Shown here piece after piece: positions 32,261-41,111 of a stretch of 64,000 nt of DNA. Each line of letters begins with the position of its first letter. Positions within the stretch are counted from its first letter, which is position 1. A program made the position numbers and the translations under genes. This stretch comes from SFEL01 sp045603585. Lineage in GTDB: Bacteria; Bacillota; Clostridia; Christensenellales; CAG-138. Where the stretch lies: NCBI GenBank assembly GCA_045603585.1, contig JAZUMK010000023.1, positions 1 through 64,000 on the forward strand. The letters are read 5' to 3'. The notes under the pieces are model-generated. The model made no database searches. It had not been told where the DNA came from and saw only the letters and a program-made list of their open reading frames with translations.

Positions 32261-33376
32261 TTGGAAATGTTTCTTGAGCTTTTCGGCAACGTGCTGAACT
32301 TTACCTGGCAGCAGGGTCTGATGATAGTCATCGGCGGCGTGCTTATCTGGTGTGCCATCAAGAAGGAAATGGAGCCCACCCTGCTTCTGCCCATGGGTTT
32401 CGGCGCGATTCTTGTAAACCTTCCCTTTGTTAATACCGAAGCCATCGAAACTCTCTTTGAGGCAGGTATAGCCACCGAGCTGTTCCCCCTGCTGCTGTTC
32501 ATCGGCATCGGTGCAATGATCGATTTCGGTCCCCTCCTTTCCAATCCCAAGATGATGCTGTTTGGCGCTGCCGCTCAGTTCGGCATATTCTTCACCCTTG
32601 GCATGGCAGTGCTGCTGGGCTTCCAGCTGCAGGATGCTGCCAGCATCGCCATCATCGGCGCTGCCGACGGCCCCACCAGCATTTACGTTGCAAACTACTT
32701 TAACTCCAAGTATCAGGGTGCCATAATGGTAGCCGCATACAGCTACATGGCTCTGGTTCCCATCGTGCAGCCTCCTGTTATCAAGGCCTGCACCACCAAG
32801 AAAGAGCGCATGATCCGCATGCCCTACAACCCTGCTGCAGTATCCCATACCACCCGCATACTGTTCCCCATCTTTGTTACCGTGATCGCCGGCACCATCG
32901 CTCCCAAGAGCGCTGAGCTTATCGGCTTCCTGATGTTCGGCAACCTGATCCGCGAGTGCGGCGTACTGGGCAGCCTGTCCGAAACCGCTCAGAAGGATCT
33001 TGCAAACCTTATCACTCTGGTGCTGGGCATTTCCGTATCCTTCCGCATGAAGGCCGAAATGTTTGTTACCATCGAGACCATCGTTATACTGCTGCTGGGC
33101 CTTGTAGCATTTATATTCGATACCGTTGGCGGCGTAATGTTTGCCAAGGTGCTGAATCTGTTCAGCAAGAACAAGATCAACCCCATGGTTGGCGCCGCAG
33201 GTATCTCCGCATTCCCCATGAGCAGCCGCGTTGTTCATAAGATGGGCCGCGACGAAGACCCCGGCAACTTCCTGCTGATGCACGCCGCAGGCGCAAACGT
33301 CAGCGGTCAGATCGCCTCCGTAATCGCAGGCGGCCTGGTAATCACCCTTATCGAGAACGCCCTCGCAGCGCTGTAA
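32261..33376 (+). CDS. Sodium-translocating decarboxylase beta subunit (OadB/MmdB/GcdB family)
   Basis: A TTG at 32261, 8 nt after CGGAGG, is the better start. The ATG at 32267 is 14 nt away from it. The 371-residue membrane protein has about ten hydrophobic segments and the family motifs AIIGAADGPTSIYVANYF (conserved Asp of the sodium site) and GAAGISAFPMSSRVVHK. Family members pump Na+ outward, driven by decarboxylation of oxaloacetate, methylmalonyl-CoA or glutaconyl-CoA. The substrate cannot be told from the beta subunit. The gamma-like gene follows. The alpha carboxyltransferase and biotin carrier are not in this window. Confidence 0.92.
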   Translation: MEMFLELFGNVLNFTWQQGLMIVIGGVLIWCAIKKEMEPTLLLPMGFGAILVNLPFVNTEAIETLFEAGIATELFPLLLFIGIGAMIDFGPLLSNPKMMLFGAAAQFGIFFTLGMAVLLGFQLQDAASIAIIGAADGPTSIYVANYFNSKYQGAIMVAAYSYMALVPIVQPPVIKACTTKKERMIRMPYNPAAVSHTTRILFPIFVTVIAGTIAPKSAELIGFLMFGNLIRECGVLGSLSETAQKDLANLITLVLGISVSFRMKAEMFVTIETIVILLLGLVAFIFDTVGGVMFAKVLNLFSKNKINPMVGAAGISAFPMSSRVVHKMGRDEDPGNFLLMHAAGANVSGQIASVIAGGLVITLIENALAAL

Positions 33377-33389
33377 AGGAGGAAACACT

Positions 33390-33536
33390 ATGTTGGAAAA
33401 ATTTGCTCTTCAGTTCAGTCCCGAAGCATTCGTTGATGTTCTACCCCTTCTCGGCAAGGGCATGCTGGGCGTATTTGTAGTGATATGCGCCATATGGGGT
33501 TTGGTTGCCCTGCTGAATAAGTCAACTAAACAGTAA
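33390..33536 (+). CDS. OadG-like short membrane subunit
   Basis: The ATG at 33390 follows AAAGGAGGAAAC, 14 nt after the beta subunit. It encodes 48 residues: an N-terminal amphipathic part (MLEKFALQFSPEAF) then one transmembrane helix (GMLGVFVVICAIWGLVALL) ending in NKSTKQ. Position and topology (one N-out helix, short charged end) match the gamma/OadG-type assembly subunit of sodium-pumping decarboxylases. Those proteins are usually 80-100 residues with a zinc-binding or proline-rich tail that is missing here. A terminator follows at 33552. Confidence 0.7.
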   Translation: MLEKFALQFSPEAFVDVLPLLGKGMLGVFVVICAIWGLVALLNKSTKQ

Positions 33537-33551
33537 ACGAATATTAACGAT

Positions 33552-33578
33552 AAAAGCACCGTGTATGCGGTGCTTTTT
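33552..33578 (+). terminator. Terminator of the decarboxylase pair
   Basis: AAAAGCACCG, short loop, CGGTGCTTTTTG. Confidence 0.85.
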
Positions 33579-33628
33579 GAGTTGGCAAAATGGTAAAGGA
33601 CTTGCCAAAATGAACCATGACTCTTTGA

Positions 33629-33657
33629 GAATACCCTTGCCAATCCTGCGGATACTA
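33629..33657 (+). promoter_or_regulatory. Sigma-G-like promoter of spoVT
   Basis: GAATA (33629-33633), 17 nt, GATACTA (33651-33657). Compare the forespore sigma-G consensus G(H)AT(R) and CAT(W)(H)TA: 5/5 and 6/7 matches. B. subtilis spoVT is sigma-G-dependent, which supports the reading. Confidence 0.45.
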
Positions 33658-33691
33658 TGAAGACAAAGCAATGTTTACCACAGGAGGAACC

Positions 33692-34243
33692 ATGAAAGCA
33701 ACAGGAATTGTGCGGCGCATCGATGAACTGGGTAGAGTAGTTATACCCAAGGAAATAAGAAGGACCCTTCGTATAAGGGAGGGGGACCCGCTGGAAATAT
33801 TTACTGACCGCGAGGGCGAGGTAATACTGAAAAAGTATTCTCCCATAGGCGAGCTGGGGGATTTTGCCAAGGAATACGCAGAGTCTCTCTTTCAGGCCCT
33901 TAACCGGATTGCCCTGATATGCGATAAGGATACGGTTATCGCAGTATCCGGCGGCAGCAAAAAGGAGTATCTGGAGCGGCCTATACATGAGGACGTGGAA
34001 CGCTGTATGCATGACAGGGAAAAGCTGGTGATCTCCGCAGGACAGGGGGATATGCAGGGCATAATCGACGGAGACGACCCCTCAAGGTATACCGCTCAGG
34101 TGATAGTGCCTATCCTTGCGGCAGGTGATGCCATAGGCGCGGTGGTTATGGTCAGCCGGGAGCCGGGGGATATGGTGGGGGATACCGAGCTTAAGGTGTG
34201 CGAGACGGCGGCTCATTTTATGGGCAAGCAGATGGAAAACTAA
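33692..34243 (+). CDS. spoVT: Stage V sporulation protein T-like regulator
   Basis: The ATG at 33692 follows AGGAGG, giving 183 residues. The first 50 residues are an AbrB swapped-hairpin DNA-binding domain (MKATGIVRRIDELGRVVIP, EIRRTLRIREGDPLEIF), and the rest (about 55-180) is the SpoVT GAF-like domain. In spore formers SpoVT tunes gene expression in the forespore late in sporulation. A sigma-G-like promoter lies just upstream. This is good evidence that the organism makes spores, or descends from spore formers. Confidence 0.92.
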   Translation: MKATGIVRRIDELGRVVIPKEIRRTLRIREGDPLEIFTDREGEVILKKYSPIGELGDFAKEYAESLFQALNRIALICDKDTVIAVSGGSKKEYLERPIHEDVERCMHDREKLVISAGQGDMQGIIDGDDPSRYTAQVIVPILAAGDAIGAVVMVSREPGDMVGDTELKVCETAAHFMGKQMEN

Positions 34244-34251
34244 GGACAAAT

Positions 34252-34286
34252 ATAAAAGGCGGAAGCGCTGCTTCCGCCTTTTGATG
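34252..34286. terminator. Bidirectional terminator between spoVT and the permease
   Basis: AAAAGGCGGAAGC-GCT-GCTTCCGCCTTTTG, with A- and T-rich flanks suiting both converging genes. Confidence 0.85.
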
Positions 34287-34295
34287 TATCTGATA

Positions 34296-35618
34296 TTATG
34301 CTGCGAAGGTAAGTACATACTGGGCGATGAACAGGGCAGACAGGATGTACAGGAATACGGGAACTTCCTTTGCCTTGCCGCGGGCCAGCTTGATGAGGGT
34401 GTAGGAGATGAAGCCGAAGCCGATACCATCGGAGATGGCATAGGCGAAGGGCATGATTGCGATGGTGAGGAAGCAGGGAACCGCGGTCTCGATATCCTTC
34501 CAGTCGATGTCAGCGGCATTGCCCAGCATCAGCACGCCAACGATGATAAGAGCGGGAGCGGTGGCGGCGGAGGGGATAATGCCTGCGATGGGGCCAAAGA
34601 AGAAGGCTGCCAGCACAAACAGTATACCTACGGTGAGGCTGGTGAGGCCGGTGCGGCCGCCTTCGCTGATACCGGTGGAGCTTTCTACGAAGGTGGTAAC
34701 GGTGGAGGTGCCCAGCACTGCGCCGGCCATGGTGGCTACGGCGTCGGCGATGAGGGCCTTGTCACCGGTGGGCAGGTTGCCGTTTTCATCCAGCATCTTG
34801 GCGGCCTTGGCGGTGCCGATAAGGGTGCCGACGGTGTCAAAGCAGTCGCAGATTGCAAAGGTGATGATGGCGGTCAGCAGAGCAAGTATGCCGTGACCCA
34901 GCAGACCGTTGAAGCCCTCGGTGAATACCTTGCCGAATACGGGGGAGAGGGTGGAGAAGCCGCTGAAGGTAATGCTTTCGGGGAAGGTGGTTACGCCGAA
35001 GGGGATACCTACGATGGTGGTGATGATGATGCCCAGGAACAGGGCGCCCTTTACCTTGTAGGCCATGAGAATGGCGGTGATGATGAGGCCGATGATGGCT
35101 ACCAGGGCGGGACCGGAGGTGATGTTGCCAAGGTCAAGGAGGTTGCCGTTAGCGGTTACCATGCCTACGTTCAGCATGCCGATGAGGGCGATGAACAGGC
35201 CGATACCGGCGCTGATTGCGCTCTTGAGGGAAGCGGGAATGGCTTCGATTATCTTGGAGCGCAGGGGGGAGATGGATACAAAGAAGAAGATCATACCGGA
35301 CAGAAGAACGATAGCCAGAGCGTTCTGCCAGGTATAGCCCATGCCGAAGCATACGGTATAGGTGAAGAATGCGTTGAGGCCCATGCCGGGAGCCTGAGCA
35401 AAGGGAACGTTTGCCAGGAAGGCGGTGAGAATGGTGCCCAGAGCAGCAGCAAGGCAGGTTGCCATCATAACGGCGTTAAAGTCCATGCCTGCTTCGCTGA
35501 GGAAGCCGGGGTTGACGAAGATAATGTAGGCCATAGCGAAGAAAGTGGTAACGCCGGCTACTATCTCAGTCTTTACGGTAGTGTTGTGTTCTTTTAGTTT
35601 AAAGAGCTTTTCCAACAT
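34296..35618 (-). CDS. NCS2-family purine permease (AzgA/PbuG-like)
   Basis: This 440-residue membrane protein has about 12-14 helices. It has the family opening KEHNTTVKTEIVAGVTTFFAM, then AYIIFVNPGFLS, CLAAALGTILTAFLANVPFAQAPGMGLNAFF (quoted in parts) and FAICDCFDTVGTLIGTA. This is the guanine/hypoxanthine/adenine H+ symporter group. It lies directly beside the purine-related ssnA-ygfK-xdh cluster and is read in the opposite direction after the YheO-like regulator, which may control both. RBS is AAAGGAGGG. Confidence 0.9.
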   Translation of the reverse strand: MLEKLFKLKEHNTTVKTEIVAGVTTFFAMAYIIFVNPGFLSEAGMDFNAVMMATCLAAALGTILTAFLANVPFAQAPGMGLNAFFTYTVCFGMGYTWQNALAIVLLSGMIFFFVSISPLRSKIIEAIPASLKSAISAGIGLFIALIGMLNVGMVTANGNLLDLGNITSGPALVAIIGLIITAILMAYKVKGALFLGIIITTIVGIPFGVTTFPESITFSGFSTLSPVFGKVFTEGFNGLLGHGILALLTAIITFAICDCFDTVGTLIGTAKAAKMLDENGNLPTGDKALIADAVATMAGAVLGTSTVTTFVESSTGISEGGRTGLTSLTVGILFVLAAFFFGPIAGIIPSAATAPALIIVGVLMLGNAADIDWKDIETAVPCFLTIAIMPFAYAISDGIGFGFISYTLIKLARGKAKEVPVFLYILSALFIAQYVLTFAA

Positions 35619-35696
35619 TTATAAGACCCTCCTTTAGATGAATAATATTATAATATATCGCCCTTGAGCAGGTGCGATGAGGAGCGGAGTGGGTGA

Positions 35697-36332
35697 CTAC
35701 TGAGGAGCGGAGGTATCCAGATAGGAGTAAAGCGTGTATTTGCTTATGCCGAAATGCTTGGCGATCTTGTCGCCGGATTTGGTGATGAGCATTGCGCCGG
35801 CATCGTTGAGGAAATGAATGGCCTTTACCTTGTCTTCCTTGTTCATCATGGCAACAGGCTTGCCGATGATGCGGACAGACTGCTCCAAAAGGTCGTCCAG
35901 CAGCTCGTTTACGTTGGTGGGGATTCGTTCCGGTTCATCCGAAGCGGTGGGCTGAGCCATGGCGGTTATGATGGACTGGGCCATCATAAGGTCTGTCATG
36001 TCGTAATTGATGGCAAATATGCCGGTGGGTTTGCCGGTTTCATCCTTAACGTATATGGTACTGGAGCGGAGAATACGTCCGTCGTGGGTTTTTGTAAGGT
36101 AATTGTAATGATCCGGAATATCCTTGCGGCCTTCCTTCATGGCCTCAAGGACCACATGGCTGGGGCCGGCCTTTATGTTCCGCTTGGATACATGGCCGTT
36201 TTCCAGAGTAACTATCATGTCCTCGGGATCTTCACGGGTAAGATCGTATACCACAACTTCGCAGTTGCTGCCAAACTGGGCAGAAATGGCAAGCGCTATG
36301 CGGTGCAGGATGTCTATCGTGCTGTTATGCAT
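35697..36332 (-). CDS. YheO-like PAS domain and DauR-type HTH transcriptional regulator
   Basis: This 211-residue protein has an N-terminal YheO-type PAS domain (residues about 8-120: FGSNCEVVVYDLTREDPED, GRILRSSTIYVKDETGKP, GIFAINYDMTDL). A linker follows, then a C-terminal HTH (about 160-207: KVKAIHFLNDAGAMLITKSG, KIAKHFGISKYTLYSYL). The ATG follows AGGAGG. It sits between the purine permease (same strand, 78 nt after its stop) and the divergent ssnA operon, so it probably senses a purine or related ligand and controls them. This is inferred from position. Confidence 0.87.
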   Translation of the reverse strand: MHNSTIDILHRIALAISAQFGSNCEVVVYDLTREDPEDMIVTLENGHVSKRNIKAGPSHVVLEAMKEGRKDIPDHYNYLTKTHDGRILRSSTIYVKDETGKPTGIFAINYDMTDLMMAQSIITAMAQPTASDEPERIPTNVNELLDDLLEQSVRIIGKPVAMMNKEDKVKAIHFLNDAGAMLITKSGDKIAKHFGISKYTLYSYLDTSAPQ

Positions 36333-36492
36333 ATGGTAAACCTCCTAAAAATATAAGAAATAGATATAAAATGCAAAATTTTTAGCCAGATTTGATGATT
36401 CGGGAGATATAATAACACTATAATAACACACATTTGTGCATAGTACATCAAAAATTTTATTTTTCTCAAAAAAATTTTAGGCCAAAAATATA

Positions 36493-36521
36493 TTGATTGG
36501 AGCAAAACACTGTGATAAAAT
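36493..36521 (+). promoter_or_regulatory. Promoter upstream of ssnA-ygfK-xdh
   Basis: TTGATT, 17 nt, TAAAAT, giving a leader of about 195 nt before ssnA. The 392-bp space (36333-36724) also holds the dyad at 36571 and weaker TATAAT boxes at 36614 and 36656. Confidence 0.55.
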
Positions 36522-36570
36522 AATGCCAGACACAAAACATATCATATAGAATAGCTGTAAGGGAGTGCTT

Positions 36571-36610
36571 CGCGCGCGGGCTTAAACATAATGTTTAACT
36601 GCGCGTTTTT
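36571..36610 (+). promoter_or_regulatory. Dyad / terminator-like hairpin in the ssnA leader
   Basis: Outer arms CGCGC / GCGCG enclose the perfect inverted repeat TTAAACA-TAA-TGTTTAA (36582-36598), then TTTTT. It could be a leader attenuator for transcripts from 36528. It could instead be an operator for the YheO- or LysR-type regulator ahead of the TATAAT at 36614. Confidence 0.5.
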
Positions 36611-36724
36611 GTTTATAATCAGCATCTGTTCTTCAGCGCAAAACATTACATTATCTATAATTGAAGACCGACCATATAACCTTAATTCCAATCAATCACA
36701 TCATTTTTAATAAGGAGGCCGTAT

Positions 36725-38056
36725 ATGTATCTTATTGCCAACGGAAAAGTTATAACCAGAGACCCTGCTATGCCCTATATCGAAAACGGCGGCGTAGCTG
36801 TAAAGGGAACCGAAATAGTAGAGCTGGGCGAAACCGCTGCCCTCAGGGCAAAGTACCCCGATGCCGAGTTTGTGGATGCCAGGGGCATGGTTATTATGCC
36901 TGCCTTCATCAATATCCATTCCCATATTTATTCCGCCCTTGCAAGGGGCCTGTCCATCAAGGGGCACAATCCCACCAATTTTTATGAAATACTGGACGGC
37001 ATGTGGTGGGCCATCGACCGCCGCCTTACCCTTGAAGGCACCAAGTACAGCGCATATACCACCTTTATCGACAGCATAAAGACCGGCTGTACTACCCTGT
37101 TTGATCACCATGCAAGCTATGCCGAAATTCCCGGCAGCCTCTTTGAAATAGAAAAGGTAGCCAAGGAGCTGGGCGTACGCGCCTGCCTGTGCTATGAGGT
37201 CAGCGATCGCGACGGAGAGGAAAAGTGCAATCAGGCCATTAAGGAAAACGGCGACTTTATCCGTCACTGCGCCAAGGAAAAGGACCCCATGATCAAGGCC
37301 ATGTTCGGCGGCCATGCCCTCTTTACCATATCCGATAAGACATTCGAAAAGATGGTTAAGGAAAACAACGGCATGACCGGCTTCCATATTCACGTATCCG
37401 AGGGTCTCAATGACGTATACGATTCCGCCCTCAATTACGGCACCCGCAGCGTAAACCGCCTGCTGAATCACGGAATACTGGGCCCCAAGACCATGCTGGG
37501 CCACTGCATACACCTTAACGCCGCCGAGATGGATATCATCAAGGAAACCGGCACCATGGTATGCAATAACCCCGAATCCAACATGGGCAATGCCGTAGGC
37601 TGCGCTCCCGTGCTGCAGATGATCCAGAAGGGCATCACCGTAGGCCTTGGTACCGATAGCTACACCTTCGATATGCTGGAGAGCCTGAAGGTGGCCCTTA
37701 TCATCCAGAGGCACAATGCCTGCATGCCCAATGTGGCCTGGGGTGAAGTTACCGATATGCTGTTCAAGAACAATCCCAAGATTTGCGCCCAGTACTTTGA
37801 TCAGCCCCTCGGCGTGCTGAAGCCCGGCGCAGCAGCAGATGTTATCGTAATGGATTACAAGGCATTCACTCCCTTCAGCGCAGACAATATCGACGGCCAC
37901 ATGATCTTCGGCATGACCGGCCGCCAGTGCGAGACCACAATGTGCAACGGCAAGCTGCTGATGAAGGACAGAAAGCTCCTCTGCTGCGACGAAGAGGAGA
38001 TCAACGCCAAGACCATGGAGGCCGCCAAGGACCTTTGGGGCCGCATAAACGCATAA
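36725..38056 (+). CDS. ssnA: SsnA putative aminohydrolase
   Basis: This 443-residue amidohydrolase-superfamily protein has the metal-site segment INIHSHIYSALARG, a TLFDHHASYAEIPG block, and the FHIHVSEG and LGHCIHLN histidines. NNPESNMGNAVGCAP and the acidic GLGTDSYTFDML site follow. The whole pattern fits SsnA, grouped with ygfK and selenium-dependent xanthine dehydrogenase. It is suspected to deaminate or open a purine-type substrate, but the reaction is not settled. RBS is AAGGAGG. ygfK follows after 22 nt. Confidence 0.92.
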   Translation: MYLIANGKVITRDPAMPYIENGGVAVKGTEIVELGETAALRAKYPDAEFVDARGMVIMPAFINIHSHIYSALARGLSIKGHNPTNFYEILDGMWWAIDRRLTLEGTKYSAYTTFIDSIKTGCTTLFDHHASYAEIPGSLFEIEKVAKELGVRACLCYEVSDRDGEEKCNQAIKENGDFIRHCAKEKDPMIKAMFGGHALFTISDKTFEKMVKENNGMTGFHIHVSEGLNDVYDSALNYGTRSVNRLLNHGILGPKTMLGHCIHLNAAEMDIIKETGTMVCNNPESNMGNAVGCAPVLQMIQKGITVGLGTDSYTFDMLESLKVALIIQRHNACMPNVAWGEVTDMLFKNNPKICAQYFDQPLGVLKPGAAADVIVMDYKAFTPFSADNIDGHMIFGMTGRQCETTMCNGKLLMKDRKLLCCDEEEINAKTMEAAKDLWGRINA

Positions 38057-38078
38057 CCAAACAGGGAGGAATACAAAA

Positions 38079-41036
38079 ATGAGCGAAAGAATGACACCGA
38101 TCCCCTTTAAGCAGCTTATGACCTGGATACGTGATGAGCACGATAAGCGCGGCACCGTATTCGGAGTAAATGCTCCCTATGTAAAGAAGAACGACAAGGT
38201 TCTGCCCATCTTCAAGGAAAAGCTGGAGACCCCCTTTGGCCCCGCCGCAGGCCCCAATACCCAGCTGGCTCAGAACATTGTGGCCGCCTATTATGCCGGC
38301 GCCCGCTTCTTCGAGCTGAAGACCGTACAGAAGATGGACGGCGATGACCTTGCCGCCTGCATAAACCGTCCCTGCATCTGGACCAAGGATGAGGGCTACA
38401 ACTGCGAATGGTCCACCGAGCTGTATGTTCCCCAGGCGTTTGATGAATACATCAAGGCATGGTTTGCGATCCGTATCATCAGCAAGGTATACGGCCTTGG
38501 CGCACCGGACGGATTCGTATTCAATATGAGCGTTGGCTATGATCTTGAGGGCATCAAGGGCGCCAAGATGGATAAGTTCATTGAGGGCATGAGGGACGCT
38601 TCCTCCACTCCCATCTTCCAGGAATGCATGGCAGTGGGCAAGGAGCTTTATCCCGAGCTTGCGGATTACATTGCCGCAACCCCCACCCGTATATGCGACG
38701 GCGTTACCGTATCCACCCTCCACGGCTGCCCTCCCGGCGAAATCGAGGCGATCGCCAGCTATCTTATCACCGAGAAGAACCTCAATACCTTCGTAAAGTG
38801 CAATCCCACCATACTGGGCTATGAGTTCGCAAGGGCCCGCCTGGATTCCATGGGATATGACTATATCGCCTTTGATGACAGGCACTTCCGTGAGGATCTG
38901 CAGTACTGCGACGCAGTGCCCATGTTCCATCGCCTGAAGGCGCTGGCCGAAAGCAAGGGCCTGGAATTCGGCCTTAAGCTTTCCAATACCTTCCCCGTTG
39001 ACGTAAAGGCAAACGAGCTGCCCAGCGAGGAAATGTACATGAGCGGTCGCTCACTGTATCCTCTCACCATCGAAATGGCAAACCGCTTTGCCAATGAATT
39101 CAAGGGCGAGCTCCGCCTCTCTTACAGCGGCGGTGCAGATTTCTTCAATATCAAGGATCTCTTTGAGGCGGGCATCTGGCCCATCACCATGGCCACCACC
39201 ATACTCAAGCCCGGCGGATACGGCCGCATGGTACAGCTTGGCAAGCTCCTTGATGAATGCGAATTCAAGGCTTTTGACGGCGTGGATTACAAAGCCGTTG
39301 CAAAGCTTTCTGAGGAGGCTGTTTCCAATAAGTATCACGTAAAGCCCGTAAAGGAAGCCCCTGAGCGTACCATGGGCAAGGATAAGGTACTGCCCCTTAT
39401 CGATTGCTTCAAGGCGCCCTGCAAGAGCGGATGCCCCTTCGGTCAGGATATTCCCGAATACGTTGAGCTTTGCGGCAAGGGATTGTTCCTTGAGGCGCTC
39501 AAGGTAATAACCGACAAGAACCCCCTGCCCTTCATCACCGGCACAATCTGCGCACATCACTGCATGGATAAGTGCATGCGCAATCATTATGAAACTCCCG
39601 TGGATGTCCGCGGCACCAAGCTGGTAGCGGCAGAAGCTGCCTATGATGAGCTGATGGCCCTTGCCGAGCCCGTGGAGCCCACACAGGGCAAGCTGGCGGT
39701 TATCGGCGGCGGCCCCGCAGGCCTTGCCGCAGCATACTTTGCCGCAAAGGCAGGCTATGCGGTGACCGTATTTGAAAAGCGCGAGACCCTTGGCGGTATC
39801 GTGCGCAATGTGATCCCCGAATTCCGTATCAGCGCGGATGCTATCAATAAGGACGTTGAGTTTATAAAGAAGAACGGCGTTGAGTTTGTAATGGGCAAGG
39901 AAGCTCCCGATGCCGCCGCACTTAAGGCAGATGGCTATGACAAGATCATACTGGCCTGCGGCGCCGAGAAGAAGGGCGTGCTGGCAATCGAAGGCAACGT
40001 CATCAACGTAATCGACTTCCTGTATGCCTTCCGCAATGATGGAGAGCTGAACCTTGGCAAGCATGTTGCCGTGGTTGGCGGCGGCAATACCGCAATGGAC
40101 GCTGCCCGCGCCGCAAAGCGTGTTTCCGGGGTAGAAAAGGTAACTCTCGTATATCGCCGCAACCGCAAGTATATGCCCGCTGACCTTGAGGAGCTGGAGC
40201 TTGCAATCGAGGACGGCGTAGAGTTCATGGAGCTGGCCTCCCCTGTAAAGCAGGCTGACGGAAAGCTGATCTGCAATAAGATGAAGCTGGGCGATATGGA
40301 TGCATCCGGCCGCCGCAGCCCCGTTGAGACCGGCGAGACCGTTGAGGTTGATGCTGACAGCGTGATCGCAGCAGTAGGCGAAAAGGTGGATGCAGAGCTT
40401 ATGGCAAAGTATGGCATTGCCGAGCACAAGAGGGGCGAGCGCAGGTACGGCGATGTATATGTTATCGGCGACGCAAGCCGCGGCCCCGCCACTGTAGCGG
40501 AAGCGATTGCAGATGCCAAGTTCGCAGTTGAAAACATCACCGACAGAGCAATACTTGCATCCATCCCCGAAGAAGCATATGCCGATAAGGGCGCCGCGCT
40601 GATTCGCAAGATGAAGCTGATGGAAAAGAACAAGTGTGAGGCAGACCGCTGCATCAGCTGCAACAGGGTATGCGAATGCTGCGTATCCGTCTGCCCCAAC
40701 AGAGCCAATGTTTCCATTGCGGTACCCGGCTATGAAATGTGCCAGATACTGCACGTTGACTATATGTGCAATGAGTGCGGCAACTGCGCACACTTCTGCC
40801 CCTATACCAACGGCAGGCCCTACAAGGATAAGTTCACCCTCTTTGCCAATGAGACCGACTTTGAAGACAGCGAAAACAACGGCTTCATGGTTGTATGCCC
40901 CGCCTGCCCCAAGGTAAAGGTAAGGCTCAACGGAGAGGTGAAGGAATACACCCTGGACGGCACCAGCGACCTTGATCGCAAGCTTGAGGATCTGATGCTG
41001 ACCGTGATCAGGGATTACTCATATCTCATCGGCTAA
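38079..41036 (+). CDS. ygfK: YgfK putative selenate reductase / flavin-FeS oxidoreductase subunit
   Basis: This 985-residue protein has an N-terminal TIM-barrel-like dihydroorotate/dihydropyrimidine-dehydrogenase part (PFGPAAGPNTQLAQN, DGVTVSTLHGCPPGEIE). Next is a CKSGCPFGQDIPEYV region and HHCMDKCMR. A GltD-like FAD/NAD(P) domain follows (VIGGGPAGLAAAYFA, VVGGGNTAMDAARAA). The C-terminal clusters are CISCNRVCECCVSVCP and CNECGNCAHFCPYTNG. It probably passes electrons between NAD(P)H, ferredoxin-type clusters and the partner hydroxylase. The name comes from the family and does not prove selenate as substrate. Confidence 0.93.
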   Translation: MSERMTPIPFKQLMTWIRDEHDKRGTVFGVNAPYVKKNDKVLPIFKEKLETPFGPAAGPNTQLAQNIVAAYYAGARFFELKTVQKMDGDDLAACINRPCIWTKDEGYNCEWSTELYVPQAFDEYIKAWFAIRIISKVYGLGAPDGFVFNMSVGYDLEGIKGAKMDKFIEGMRDASSTPIFQECMAVGKELYPELADYIAATPTRICDGVTVSTLHGCPPGEIEAIASYLITEKNLNTFVKCNPTILGYEFARARLDSMGYDYIAFDDRHFREDLQYCDAVPMFHRLKALAESKGLEFGLKLSNTFPVDVKANELPSEEMYMSGRSLYPLTIEMANRFANEFKGELRLSYSGGADFFNIKDLFEAGIWPITMATTILKPGGYGRMVQLGKLLDECEFKAFDGVDYKAVAKLSEEAVSNKYHVKPVKEAPERTMGKDKVLPLIDCFKAPCKSGCPFGQDIPEYVELCGKGLFLEALKVITDKNPLPFITGTICAHHCMDKCMRNHYETPVDVRGTKLVAAEAAYDELMALAEPVEPTQGKLAVIGGGPAGLAAAYFAAKAGYAVTVFEKRETLGGIVRNVIPEFRISADAINKDVEFIKKNGVEFVMGKEAPDAAALKADGYDKIILACGAEKKGVLAIEGNVINVIDFLYAFRNDGELNLGKHVAVVGGGNTAMDAARAAKRVSGVEKVTLVYRRNRKYMPADLEELELAIEDGVEFMELASPVKQADGKLICNKMKLGDMDASGRRSPVETGETVEVDADSVIAAVGEKVDAELMAKYGIAEHKRGERRYGDVYVIGDASRGPATVAEAIADAKFAVENITDRAILASIPEEAYADKGAALIRKMKLMEKNKCEADRCISCNRVCECCVSVCPNRANVSIAVPGYEMCQILHVDYMCNECGNCAHFCPYTNGRPYKDKFTLFANETDFEDSENNGFMVVCPACPKVKVRLNGEVKEYTLDGTSDLDRKLEDLMLTVIRDYSYLIG

Positions 41037-41111
41037 AAAAGATAAAACTAAATCCACTTTGGGGGCCGCATTTTTCGCGGTCCCCAAAGGTGCATCGAAA
41101 GGAATAACCAT

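Noticed and set aside
32261..33536. Complete oxaloacetate decarboxylase operon
   Set aside because: Only the beta and a short gamma-like subunit are here. The alpha carboxyltransferase and biotin carrier are absent from the neighbouring sequence.
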